A stretch of 40,064 bases of DNA from contig JAJEGI010000156.1 of NCBI GenBank assembly GCA_022819945.1, positions 1 to 40,064 on the forward strand, written 5' to 3'. Origin of the DNA: Candidatus Poribacteria bacterium. GTDB taxonomy: Bacteria > Poribacteria > WGA-4E > WGA-3G. The position numbers and the translations under genes were made by a program. Position 1 is the first letter of the stretch. Every line of letters starts with the position of its first letter. Below the pieces are notes generated by a model. It saw only the letters and a program-made list of their open reading frames with translations, did not search any database and was not told the DNA's origin. Shown piece after piece: positions 8,468 to 16,341 of the stretch.

Positions 8468-9343
8468 CTAATAGCCTCGTTCTTCTGAGCGAGGGGTTTC
8501 TACAGTTGGAGGCGGCGCGATCTCGCGATCGGACTCCTGCTGTTCTTGTTTAACAATATAGATACTCTCAAAATGGTCAGTTTGGACAGTGACGATTTTC
8601 CCTATCCGAATTAACTCTAAAATGGCAAGGAATGTGACAATCCAATCCGTTTTGCTTGCAGACAGTGGGAACAGTTCGTCAAATAGCAATTGGTCAGCAA
8701 TCTCTAAATGTTTCTCAATGAAAGCGATTTTGTCTTCGACAGTGATTGTTTCTTCTTCGACTGTTTCATACGATTCTTCGGGGTCTATCTCCGCAGCCCG
8801 ATCATTTATAGCCTTAAAGGCAGTGAGTAGGTCAAAGAGTGTTGCTCTAATCTCGAACGCGCGTGTGCCATCTAAATCGGCGTGTATCTCCGGGCTTCTG
8901 TTGTAGACCCACGTCTGTTGTTCGGCGTAAACATCCAAGACCTTAGCAGCCTCTTTAAACCGTTTGTATTCCAAAAGTTGTCTAACGAGTTGCTCTTGAT
9001 CACCGATCGGGTGTTCATCATTTGGCGTGAGTTGTGGAAGAATGCTCTGCGATTTAATATGCAGAAGCGTCGCTGCCATCACCAAAAATTCGGAGGCTAC
9101 ATCTAAATCCAGTTCCTCCATTAAGTTGACATATTCCAGGTACCGGTCAGTGATTTGCGCGATCTGAATATCGTAGATATCCATCTCCTCTTTCTGGATC
9201 AGATGAAGGAGCAGATCGAGCGGTCCCTCAAAACCTTCTAACTTGACCGAGTAGAGCGGAGCTGCGGCAGTAGGTGTCGTTTCCGGATCTTGATTTCCAA
9301 GAGGTTCAGTTGTTTCGATTAGCATATTTGATGCTTTCAGCAT
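8468..9343 (-). CDS. scpA: Segregation and condensation protein A
   Basis: 291 residues, the kleisin subunit of the SMC-ScpAB complex. The N-terminal SMC-binding region is diagnostic: LEGFEGPLDLLLHLIQKEEM, IYDIQIAQITDRYLEYV, then EFLVMAATLLHIKSQSILPQ. The C-terminal winged helix reads DWIVTFLAILELIRIGKIVTV and QTDHFESIYI. The middle linker (about 170-210) is acidic. An ATG seven codons in (MLIETTEPLG) is also possible; neither start has a good SD. An ~18-residue tail rich in Pro and Glu ends the protein. It lies immediately upstream of scpB, the usual gene order. Confidence 0.95.
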   Translation of the reverse strand: MLKASNMLIETTEPLGNQDPETTPTAAAPLYSVKLEGFEGPLDLLLHLIQKEEMDIYDIQIAQITDRYLEYVNLMEELDLDVASEFLVMAATLLHIKSQSILPQLTPNDEHPIGDQEQLVRQLLEYKRFKEAAKVLDVYAEQQTWVYNRSPEIHADLDGTRAFEIRATLFDLLTAFKAINDRAAEIDPEESYETVEEETITVEDKIAFIEKHLEIADQLLFDELFPLSASKTDWIVTFLAILELIRIGKIVTVQTDHFESIYIVKQEQQESDREIAPPPTVETPRSEERGY

Positions 9344-9393
9344 TGTGGGATGTGAACCACAGATTTTCCATATTGAAACGTGCTGGATAACAT

Positions 9394-10113
9394 TTAGCGG
9401 TATAATAACTCGTATAAAACCGTTTTTGGTAAGCCAACGATCTCTGCTGTCAATTTAAGTGTGTCGAGGCTGATAAGACCCAAGAACCCGAATACATTAG
9501 GGAAAATAGGGAGGAAATACGGCAGAAAGATAAGGCACATCAGAATCGGCATACCATACGGACTCAGTTTTTCAAATTGACGTGCTGCATTTTCGGGGAG
9601 CAAGCCTCGGACAACGCTGAATCCGTCTAATGGAAAGAGCGGAAGCATGTTAAACGCTGCAAGAAATACGCTGATCAGTGCCATCCGGACAACTTGCTTG
9701 CCTATTTCATGGTGATAAGATGCAGATTCAAGCGGATTGAAGGGCGTAAATTCCAATGCTACTCTGAGTCCTGCCAAGATTACAAAAGTGAGAACAATAT
9801 TTATGAAGGGGCCTGCCGCCGCGATTAGCATTAAATCGCGTCTCCAGTTTTTGAGGTTGTAAGGATTCACTGGCACCGGTTTTGCCCAACCGAAAAAACC
9901 GCCCCCAATCAGTGAACCAAACAGAGGCAGTAAAATTGTGCCAATGAGATCAATATGTACACCTGGATTGATTGACATACGTCCCTGATCACGCGCAGTC
10001 GAATCACCTAACATATCTGCTGATTTCGCATGTGCCCATTCATGAAAAGTTAGCAGAATGATGAATTGTGTAACTATAAGAATTGCTCCGTATATTTGTT
10101 CTGGACTGAACAT
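9394..10113 (-). CDS. Site-2 protease family (M50B) membrane metalloprotease
   Basis: 239 residues with about five membrane segments. The zinc site is intact: HEWAH at 24-28 within the first helix gives two His and the Glu, and NMLPLFPLDG at 155-164 supplies the third ligand D163. The compact form, with no PDZ domain, matches the short M50 group often found upstream of scpA or trpS and of largely unknown substrate. GWAKPVPVNPYNLKNWRRD (75-93) is the typical loop of this group. It lies 50 bases upstream of scpA and 38 bases downstream of the CCA-type gene, so it fits the same transcript. Confidence 0.9.
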   Translation of the reverse strand: MFSPEQIYGAILIVTQFIILLTFHEWAHAKSADMLGDSTARDQGRMSINPGVHIDLIGTILLPLFGSLIGGGFFGWAKPVPVNPYNLKNWRRDLMLIAAAGPFINIVLTFVILAGLRVALEFTPFNPLESASYHHEIGKQVVRMALISVFLAAFNMLPLFPLDGFSVVRGLLPENAARQFEKLSPYGMPILMCLIFLPYFLPIFPNVFGFLGLISLDTLKLTAEIVGLPKTVLYELLYR

Positions 10114-10151
10114 ATTTTAAATGATTTCCATTCTATTTTATTGAGTTTATA

Positions 10152-11609
10152 TTATTTTGCGGGCGCGTGATCTTTGAATCCGCGCAAGTGACGAAATGCT
10201 TCCGACTTAGTCGCTGTTTTCCCATCTAATTGTGCAGCAAATAACTCCCAAAGCACTGTCTCAAAAGTTTTTCCTGGCTTTTCTCCTAACGCGATCAAAT
10301 CGTCTCCTGTAATAAATGGTTGCGTTTTGCGAAGTGTGAAGAGGTAGTCTGCTATTTTTTCACGCTTCCATTCTGGCACCCTTGCATCTACAGAACCGAG
10401 GACTAATGCTTCAATCGGATACGGTTTTAGCAATTGATAAATCTCACTCGGCTTTACTGTTTCCTTTAATGTCGTAACCGTCTGTTCCAACTGCTTGTAA
10501 GCAGTGAGCGGTGTTTGCACCCGATAGAGATTTCCGTCTCCGCAGACATAAGTTTTCATATTGTCTGGGTCAACAATGCACCACATTCCGTTATGCTGTT
10601 TGATAGATGTATTTTTCGACAACGGGAATCCTAATTTTTCAAAGACAGGTACTGTCACCTCTTCAAGTGAGACCCCGCGTTTCATTGCTTGTGTACGGCT
10701 TATCAGTCGTTGAAGTTGATGCTCTAATACCAATCTGAAACTGATGGCTTCAATTTGGTATATCGGTGTATGAGTGCCGAAGAGTGTCATCCAACGCACT
10801 CGGTCTGGCTGAAACGCTTCATCTTCGAGGTGTGCTGATGCCCAAGTTATTGCTTGTTCTGCTTTTTTAAAGTCGTCCGCAAATGTAGCTGATATATGCC
10901 AGTCAGTGAAGATAGTTTCCCATACGCCGAGTTCTGCGAGATGTTCTACAATCTTCGCTGCGTTTTTCTCAAGAAGCACCCTATCGATTTCGTTCCGTAT
11001 CCGTTCACCGCTCAATTGTGGTAATATCGGAAGTGTCTCCTGAATCAGAACCACATCGGTTTCAGCGATGCGGAAACCGTAGCGTCCAGCATACCGAGAA
11101 GCACGGAAGATACGTGTCGGATCGTCTATGAAACTTTGCTTGTGGAGTACCCGAATGATACCCGCCTCAAGGTCTGCCAATCCACCCGTTTTATCAACGA
11201 TAGTGCCAAAAGCATTTGGATCTAAACGCATTGCAAGCGCGTTGATAGAAAAATCGCGTCGGCGCAAATCGTCAGTGATCTTTCCGCTTTGCACTATAGG
11301 TAACGTGCCTGCACCTTGATAAGTTTCACGCCGTGCGGTGACGAAGTCTACCTTGGGCAGGTCGATATTTCCATGTGTGACGGTTGCGGTACCGAATTGT
11401 GGATGCACCTCCAATGTCCCATTCCACCGGTCACACATCGCCTTTGCAACCCGGATTGCATCTCCTTCGACAACGATGTCGATATCAAGACTCGGTTGTT
11501 TGAGCAGGAGGTCTCGGACGAATCCGCCGACAAGATAGGCGTTTTTTCCTGCAACTTCACCGATTTCATATAACAGATTTAAGATCGGTTCGGGGATATT
11601 GCGTATCAT
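10152..11609 (-). CDS. CCA-adding-type tRNA nucleotidyltransferase / poly(A) polymerase family
   Basis: 485 residues. The class II nucleotidyltransferase head is complete: LVGGFVRDLL (26-35), metal aspartates in LDIDIVVEGD (D42 and D44), VDFVTARRETY (88-98), and DDLRRRDFSINALAM (113-127). The DPTRIFRASRYAGRYGFRI neck that reads ATP/CTP follows. A C-terminal helical tail (about 385-480) carries the usual repeat-like segments and no HD phosphohydrolase motif. It adds A, C or CCA to tRNA 3' ends. The two tRNA genes in this window do not encode CCA, so the activity would be needed. CCA-adding versus A-adding cannot be decided here. It lies 57 bases downstream of the cyclase gene. Confidence 0.88.
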   Translation of the reverse strand: MIRNIPEPILNLLYEIGEVAGKNAYLVGGFVRDLLLKQPSLDIDIVVEGDAIRVAKAMCDRWNGTLEVHPQFGTATVTHGNIDLPKVDFVTARRETYQGAGTLPIVQSGKITDDLRRRDFSINALAMRLDPNAFGTIVDKTGGLADLEAGIIRVLHKQSFIDDPTRIFRASRYAGRYGFRIAETDVVLIQETLPILPQLSGERIRNEIDRVLLEKNAAKIVEHLAELGVWETIFTDWHISATFADDFKKAEQAITWASAHLEDEAFQPDRVRWMTLFGTHTPIYQIEAISFRLVLEHQLQRLISRTQAMKRGVSLEEVTVPVFEKLGFPLSKNTSIKQHNGMWCIVDPDNMKTYVCGDGNLYRVQTPLTAYKQLEQTVTTLKETVKPSEIYQLLKPYPIEALVLGSVDARVPEWKREKIADYLFTLRKTQPFITGDDLIALGEKPGKTFETVLWELFAAQLDGKTATKSEAFRHLRGFKDHAPAK

Positions 11610-11666
11610 TTTTTACGTTGCAAAACCGCACCCTATCTGAAGGAGATAGGTACATCTTTAGGGGAC

Positions 11667-12347
11667 TTATACGAACGCGAAGACACGCGTCGGTGCCCCG
11701 GAACTCCGTGCTAACTTTAGTGGCGCGATGACCACATAGAAGTGTGTGGGGAGTTGACTCAAATTGCACAGGTCTTCGACGTGCGGGATACCGGCTCCGA
11801 GAAAAACAAGGTGTGCAGGCGGTAATCCATCGTGCAACGGCGGGTGTCCCGCTACCGAGTCGATACTGCAGGCATCTGTTCCGATGACCTTTATGCCCTT
11901 CTCAACGAGGAGTTCAGCGGCATCTTCGCTGAAACCGATCCACTCTCGATTGAAGTTATCCTGATAGACGAATCTGTCCATCCCTGTACGCATAAAGACG
12001 ATGCTACCTTCTGGGATTTCCCCGTTTTCGGCTATCCACGCTTTAATGTCCTCTGCGGTCACAGCATCGTTCGGTTTCTTAATCGCAGAAAAGTCCATCA
12101 ACACCGCGTGTCCAGTCAGTTTCTCCTTTGGAATCTCGGCGATAGTCGCGCCGCCCGGATACATTAAACAGGGGGCATCCATGTGCGTAGAGTAGTGTCC
12201 GGACGTGTCGATGCGGCTTTCAAAGTAGCCATCTTTTTCCAACGTCGCTTGGTCATAAATTTTAGCAGGATCAATCGGCAGTTCGCATGGACTCTTTTCA
12301 TCGACCACATAGGACAGATCCAGCACGTCCCGAAAGTCAAGGTGCAT
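11667..12347 (-). CDS. Cyclase-family metal-dependent hydrolase (kynurenine formamidase-like)
   Basis: 226 residues. The zinc-binding signature HxxxHxD is present as SGHYSTHMDAP (49-59: H51, H55, D57), followed by IEGTD-like VIGTDACSIDSV and a C-terminal PLHDGLPPAHLVFLGAGIPHVEDL. The family includes bacterial arylformamidases (N-formylkynurenine to kynurenine), isatin hydrolases and polyketide cyclase-like proteins. No tryptophan-catabolism genes are nearby, so the substrate is unknown. An AAGGAG SD precedes the ATG and a promoter lies at 12397-12425. It is the first gene of a long minus-strand run. Confidence 0.85.
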   Translation of the reverse strand: MHLDFRDVLDLSYVVDEKSPCELPIDPAKIYDQATLEKDGYFESRIDTSGHYSTHMDAPCLMYPGGATIAEIPKEKLTGHAVLMDFSAIKKPNDAVTAEDIKAWIAENGEIPEGSIVFMRTGMDRFVYQDNFNREWIGFSEDAAELLVEKGIKVIGTDACSIDSVAGHPPLHDGLPPAHLVFLGAGIPHVEDLCNLSQLPTHFYVVIAPLKLARSSGAPTRVFAFV

Positions 12348-12396
12348 TTAGTGTTCTCCTTCTTACAAACATATCGCCTCTACAAAGTTTAGTAGT

Positions 12397-12425
12397 AGTA
12401 TAACACATCCACTTGAAATATTCAA
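12397..12425 (-). promoter_or_regulatory. Promoter of the cyclase gene
   Basis: Minus strand: -35 TTGAAT (12425-12420), 17-base spacer ending in TGT, -10 TATACT (12402-12397). It is an extended -10 form, about 50 bases upstream of the ATG. It may serve the downstream CCA/S2P/scp genes, since no long gap interrupts them. Confidence 0.6.
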
Positions 12426-12508
12426 GGAAATCATGTCTTATGTCTTCCAGAAAAGTGCATCCGTTTTGATGTATAAACGAAAACTATTTCGTCCTAAAGG
12501 GAGACATA

Positions 12509-13402
12509 ATGCGTAATATAATCACTTACAGACACTGGCAACCGGGCGACGATAACGCGATTTTGGAGTTGTTGTCAGCAGAACCCGTCAGTGTCAGCAG
12601 AGATTACTACGAAAAGAAGTTTAACGACGGGTACCTTGAACCAGAGGGTGTTCGTTTGGCACTCGTCAATGAAAGGGTTGTTGGACATGTATTCGGTTCA
12701 GAAACTTATATGTATCTTGAAGGTGAACCCCAAGATTTTGGGATGGTAACAGTTATGTATGTTGCACCTGACATGCGCCGTCAAGGGATCGCAACCCGAT
12801 TGATGCAGGATCTGAATCCGTATCTTGAACAGAAAGGTTATCGTGGGAGTATTCTTGACGCAAACACGCGAGATACCTCTCAATTGTATCAGAAGGTCGG
12901 ATATCAGGAGGTTACCAGAGAGTTACGAACGCAACTCTCGCCACGTCCGAATCCGTCTCAACTCAAATGGACGGAGATGAACCGTGAAGATTTCGAGGTC
13001 TTACATGACATTAAAGAGAGATGGGCAAGCCAGAATTTCCCGGTTCATTGGAATCCTCAGTACCCGGAGGTACATATCTACAATATGAAGCAATATCGCG
13101 TCTTGCGTCGCGAGGGAAGCATCATCGGTTATGCGAAATGGGATGAACCCTCAAAGCACCATCCGCAAGGCTTGGTGCGTGACCCGATGGTGCCAGATGA
13201 AGACCCGATGGCGGTTATTGCATCCGTACAGGCAGCAATCCCTGCACCGCGCGCATGGAAAACCGCCGAAGGAAGTAGATATGAGAATCCGCTCCGTTCT
13301 CTCGGTTGCATGCTTGAACCGACGGAAAAAGTAGAGATGCTGTTGCCCTTTGGTTCTGAAATTGATTGGGGTGGACTGACGCGAACGCGCCCCTTTTGGT
13401 AG
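12509..13402 (+). CDS. GNAT-family N-acetyltransferase
   Basis: 297 residues. The N-terminal GNAT domain (about 1-150) carries the acetyl-CoA loop: strand VTVMYVAPDMR (80-90) followed by RRQGIATRLM (90-99) and the C-terminal YQKVGYQEVTRE. The second half (about 155-297) has a GNAT-like outline (strand YRVLRREGSIIGYAKWD, later LRSLGCMLEPTE), but no clear loop motif. It may be a degenerate second GNAT domain, as in several tandem GNAT enzymes. The acceptor substrate is unknown. The SD is AGGGAG, 6 bases before the ATG. It is transcribed divergently from the cyclase gene. Confidence 0.85.
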   Translation: MRNIITYRHWQPGDDNAILELLSAEPVSVSRDYYEKKFNDGYLEPEGVRLALVNERVVGHVFGSETYMYLEGEPQDFGMVTVMYVAPDMRRQGIATRLMQDLNPYLEQKGYRGSILDANTRDTSQLYQKVGYQEVTRELRTQLSPRPNPSQLKWTEMNREDFEVLHDIKERWASQNFPVHWNPQYPEVHIYNMKQYRVLRREGSIIGYAKWDEPSKHHPQGLVRDPMVPDEDPMAVIASVQAAIPAPRAWKTAEGSRYENPLRSLGCMLEPTEKVEMLLPFGSEIDWGGLTRTRPFW

Positions 13403-13488
13403 TAGATTCCTAAAACTACTGCAGCGCGTCTCATAAATAGTTGGATGGTATTTTCCAATAAGAATGTTTTGTGGGAGAAACCCCTAAA

Positions 13489-13504
13489 CCCCTCTTATCA
13501 GGGG
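13489..13504. repeat. Small hairpin in a convergent intergenic space
   Basis: CCCCT, a six-base loop CTTATC, then AGGGG, preceded by AAACCCCTAAA and followed by GACTTG. It lies between the convergent GNAT and phosphatase genes. It could be a bidirectional terminator remnant or a copy of a short genomic repeat; only one copy is visible here. Confidence 0.4.
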
Positions 13505-13537
13505 GACTTGTAATATATCTTGTAAAAAAGGGTGTAA

Positions 13538-14311
13538 CTACGGTTGGGCATCTTTAAAATAGTCCAATACAGTGTCATGCAGCACGCCATTTGTTGCTAC
13601 CAGTGATGCTGTGTCTTTGGTGATGGGTTGTCCTTGTATATCTGTCACCTGTCCACCGGCTTCCCGCATAATAACGGTAGCAGCAGCGATGTCCCAAATA
13701 CTAATTGCTGCTTCAACGACGGCATCTACTCTTGCAGAAGCAGCGAGATGATACATGTAGAAATCACCGAACCCTCTCGTGCGTGCAGCATCATTGATGA
13801 GATTATAAATACCGGGGAAGGTGCCTTTCTCTACAAACCACTTCAGTCCGCCATGGCATACCATTGCGTCTTCCGGTTGTGTCACATTGGAAACGGTTAT
13901 CGGTTTACCATTTAGAAATGCACCACTTCCTGCCTCTGCGTAAAGGAGTTCGTTCAAAAGCGGTGCATTGGAAATGCCGAGGATGAGTTCTTCATCTTTC
14001 ATCAACGCGATCTGTGTGCCGAAGATCGGGATTTTGCGGATATAATTTTTAGTGGCATCAATTGGGTCGATAATCCAGACGTAAGGCGAATCTCCCTTTT
14101 CTATTCCGTATTCTTCACCTAAGAATCCGTGGTCTGGAAACGCCTGTTTAATGGTTTCGCGGATCACTTTTTCTGCACCTCTGTCGGCGAGCGTGACCGG
14201 TGTTTCGTCCGCTTTCATTTCGACCTTCATATCGTCGGTGTAGTAAGCTGTGATAACCTCTTCGGCATTTTTGGCTGCTTCCAATGCAACCTTTAAGAAT
14301 TGGCTGGGCAT
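13538..14311 (-). CDS. Inositol monophosphatase family, possibly histidinol phosphatase
   Basis: 257 residues from ATG 14311, which has an AGGAGAA SD six bases upstream. The frame extends 16 codons further, but that part has no SD. Lithium-sensitive phosphatase motifs are intact: GEEYG at 65-69 (E66/E67), DPIDATKNY at 82-90, and WDIAAATVIMREAGG at 206-220. The family's usual DGT is DAT here. KNYIRKIPIFGTQIAL resembles the HisN (histidinol-phosphate phosphatase) group more than classical inositol phosphatases; this is inference, as no his genes are adjacent. It starts 57 bases after the DCC-LMF stop and may share its transcript. Confidence 0.88.
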   Translation of the reverse strand: MPSQFLKVALEAAKNAEEVITAYYTDDMKVEMKADETPVTLADRGAEKVIRETIKQAFPDHGFLGEEYGIEKGDSPYVWIIDPIDATKNYIRKIPIFGTQIALMKDEELILGISNAPLLNELLYAEAGSGAFLNGKPITVSNVTQPEDAMVCHGGLKWFVEKGTFPGIYNLINDAARTRGFGDFYMYHLAASARVDAVVEAAISIWDIAAATVIMREAGGQVTDIQGQPITKDTASLVATNGVLHDTVLDYFKDAQP

Positions 14312-14368
14312 AAATTCTCCTATTGGGTTTGTGAAGTTGAATGGCAGCGTAGGACGCATCTGCTATTT

Positions 14369-16180
14369 TTAACGCAGTGAAACTGCTGGGCAATAAAGTC
14401 CTTTCCGGTATCGGGACCACCACGTTCCTTCTGACCGTTTTGTAGTGATGTCGGTAAAATGATAATCGTAAAGCGTTGCACGGACATAGCGCGGCGGCTC
14501 TTCAGGGAACGGATTTTCCGCCAATAGTTTCAAGACTTCAGGTTTACCTTGTAGCAGTGCACTTACGAAATGGGTGAACCAAGGTGTATTTCGATAATTC
14601 CCTCGCAGTGCCGCAAACCACATCTGCCAATCCAGTCGCGGTTGATGCGGCGCAACCCATTTCGGGGCCGCTTTAAGATCCCCCGGTTTCCATCGGAAAC
14701 GGTAAGTTTCCCATGTGATCTGATCGTTGCTGCCTTCGACGATAATTTCGGGACGCGATTCTGTCATATCCGCGAAGAGTCCGTATGTATTTACACTCCG
14801 AAAGGGTCTAATCCAAGCGATGTCTGGCAGCGGCGCATTTCTAAAGAGTTGGTTTCCGAATCGGATACCACTCAACATGAAGAGAAGGATTGCTACGACT
14901 GCTATACAGTACCGCCTATATTGGTGGGGTGCCTGTTCAACGGATTGAAAATTGGGCATCAACCGTTTGGGTAACAACCCCTTCCACGTCACATCGTCAA
15001 TAAGAAGCAGGCACAGCACGATTGTTAACAAATTAAAAAAGCAGTAGTTGCCTGTCAGTAGAATCACGACTTGTAGTCCAATCAATCCTATACATCCAAC
15101 AGTCCGTAACCGGCGTGGCGCGAAAATAAAAAACGGGATCACCAATTCAACAGCCAACATACCGATAACCGAGATTTTGTGGAACCATTCCGGCAGTTGA
15201 TGTGCGTACCATCCTAACCATGTTGGCAGTGGCTGCGTTTCATAGTGGAAGCTGAGGGCAGTGAGGTTTCGCCATACTTCATCGCTCGCAAGTTTGACGA
15301 ACCCGGATGCAAACATAAAGCGAAACAGAAGCCACCATAAGAGCCATAAGAACGCGCCTGAAGGTGGGGATGCGCGTCTAAATGTATCGCGTATCTGCAA
15401 CGGTGCGAAAAAGATGGCTAAAAAACCGATCTCTAACAGCAACACATCCCACTGGAAACTCAGAAAGACTTGTCCGACTGTTACAAGTGACAGATAGAAT
15501 CCCCATAAACCTGCTAAGATAAAAGGTGGAAAGAAGCCAGCGATGAGAATCAGAGACAAAACAACACCGCCCGCGCACAAGAAATGGAGGCAAGCGTCTG
15601 ACAGATTCAACCAAAACAGTGTTGGAATAAGGTAGTAACCTTCCGTCCCGATCTGCTGACGTACGGCTGCTAAATATTGATCTGCGGGCAGAATTCCATT
15701 GCTCCCAACCAACCCGTGAATCTGTACCCATAAAGAGAGGAAGGCGATAAGGTAAATACAACCGAGTCCGCGCAAGAACAGCCATCGCGAAAAACAGAAC
15801 GTTGTTCTTTCAGTATGTGTCCCCCACAGCCAGCGCGTCAGCGCAGAGAAGAACGGTCGATGCTGTGCGATGAAACGATAGACACCTTCCGACACACTCG
15901 CGAACCCGGGCAAGCGGTAATAGCACCAGAGGAGCAAGTCGTTGTTCAATGCCCGAAAGACAGCCTCAGCACCACTCAAGACCGTTCCATTATCTAAAAA
16001 TAACTGCACCGAATTCTCAAATGCTGAAATCGGTATTTCTGGGTATTCCGCGGCGATTTCCTGGTACGGGGCATAGTCGATGCTGTCGCCGGTAACGTGT
16101 TGCCACTGTGCAATCCAGTATCGACAAAAATCGCAGTCGTTATCGTAAATAAGGAGCGGTTTACTGCTTTGTGGGTGCAT
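14369..16180 (-). CDS. DCC (DUF393) domain fused to lipase-maturation-factor-like membrane protein
   Basis: 603 residues in two parts. Residues 1-~115 form a DCC/DUF393 thiol-oxidoreductase-like domain: LLIYDNDCDFCRYWI with C16-x-x-C19, then the usual GAEAVFRAL (70-78). From about 135 a polytopic membrane part starts with LRGLGCIYLIAFLSLWVQIH, GSNGILPADQYL and FLSFQWDVLLLEIGFLAIFF (239-258), the hallmark of lipase maturation factor (LMF1/LMF2) proteins. A soluble tail (about 455-600) includes WETYRFRWKPGDL and PRLDWQMWFAAL, also LMF-like. Eukaryotic LMF1 helps fold disulfide-bonded lipases. Here a redox CxxC domain is fused in front, which suggests a role in folding or redox control of exported proteins (inference). 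Confidence 0.85.
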   Translation of the reverse strand: MHPQSSKPLLIYDNDCDFCRYWIAQWQHVTGDSIDYAPYQEIAAEYPEIPISAFENSVQLFLDNGTVLSGAEAVFRALNNDLLLWCYYRLPGFASVSEGVYRFIAQHRPFFSALTRWLWGTHTERTTFCFSRWLFLRGLGCIYLIAFLSLWVQIHGLVGSNGILPADQYLAAVRQQIGTEGYYLIPTLFWLNLSDACLHFLCAGGVVLSLILIAGFFPPFILAGLWGFYLSLVTVGQVFLSFQWDVLLLEIGFLAIFFAPLQIRDTFRRASPPSGAFLWLLWWLLFRFMFASGFVKLASDEVWRNLTALSFHYETQPLPTWLGWYAHQLPEWFHKISVIGMLAVELVIPFFIFAPRRLRTVGCIGLIGLQVVILLTGNYCFFNLLTIVLCLLLIDDVTWKGLLPKRLMPNFQSVEQAPHQYRRYCIAVVAILLFMLSGIRFGNQLFRNAPLPDIAWIRPFRSVNTYGLFADMTESRPEIIVEGSNDQITWETYRFRWKPGDLKAAPKWVAPHQPRLDWQMWFAALRGNYRNTPWFTHFVSALLQGKPEVLKLLAENPFPEEPPRYVRATLYDYHFTDITTKRSEGTWWSRYRKGLYCPAVSLR

Positions 16181-16209
16181 CGAAATTCTTCAGCGAGGGG
16201 TGCCCAATA

Positions 16210-16341
16210 CTTACAATTTTCATCAATTCCATGCATCCCCCCTTGCAGGCAGGGTTTCAAACCCCGCCTGCAGTGCGTAGGACATCTGTCATCATAGAAA
16301 AATGCGTAAGTCCTGACTTACAATTTTCATTAATTCCATGC
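16210..16341. repeat. 25-base direct repeat flanking a palindromic element
   Basis: The sequence at 16210-16234 recurs at 16317-16341 with one mismatch. The second copy covers the last codons and stop of the DegT gene. Between them, 16243-16271 forms a strong hairpin (TGCAGGC-AGGGTTT and AAACCC-CGCCTGCA, with a one-base bulge). The arrangement looks like a small duplication event or the target duplication of a tiny non-autonomous palindromic element. Confidence 0.55.

Noticed and set aside
14312..14359. Longer start for the phosphatase-family gene
   Set aside because: The 16 extra codons have no SD, while ATG 14311 has AGGAGAA at the right distance.
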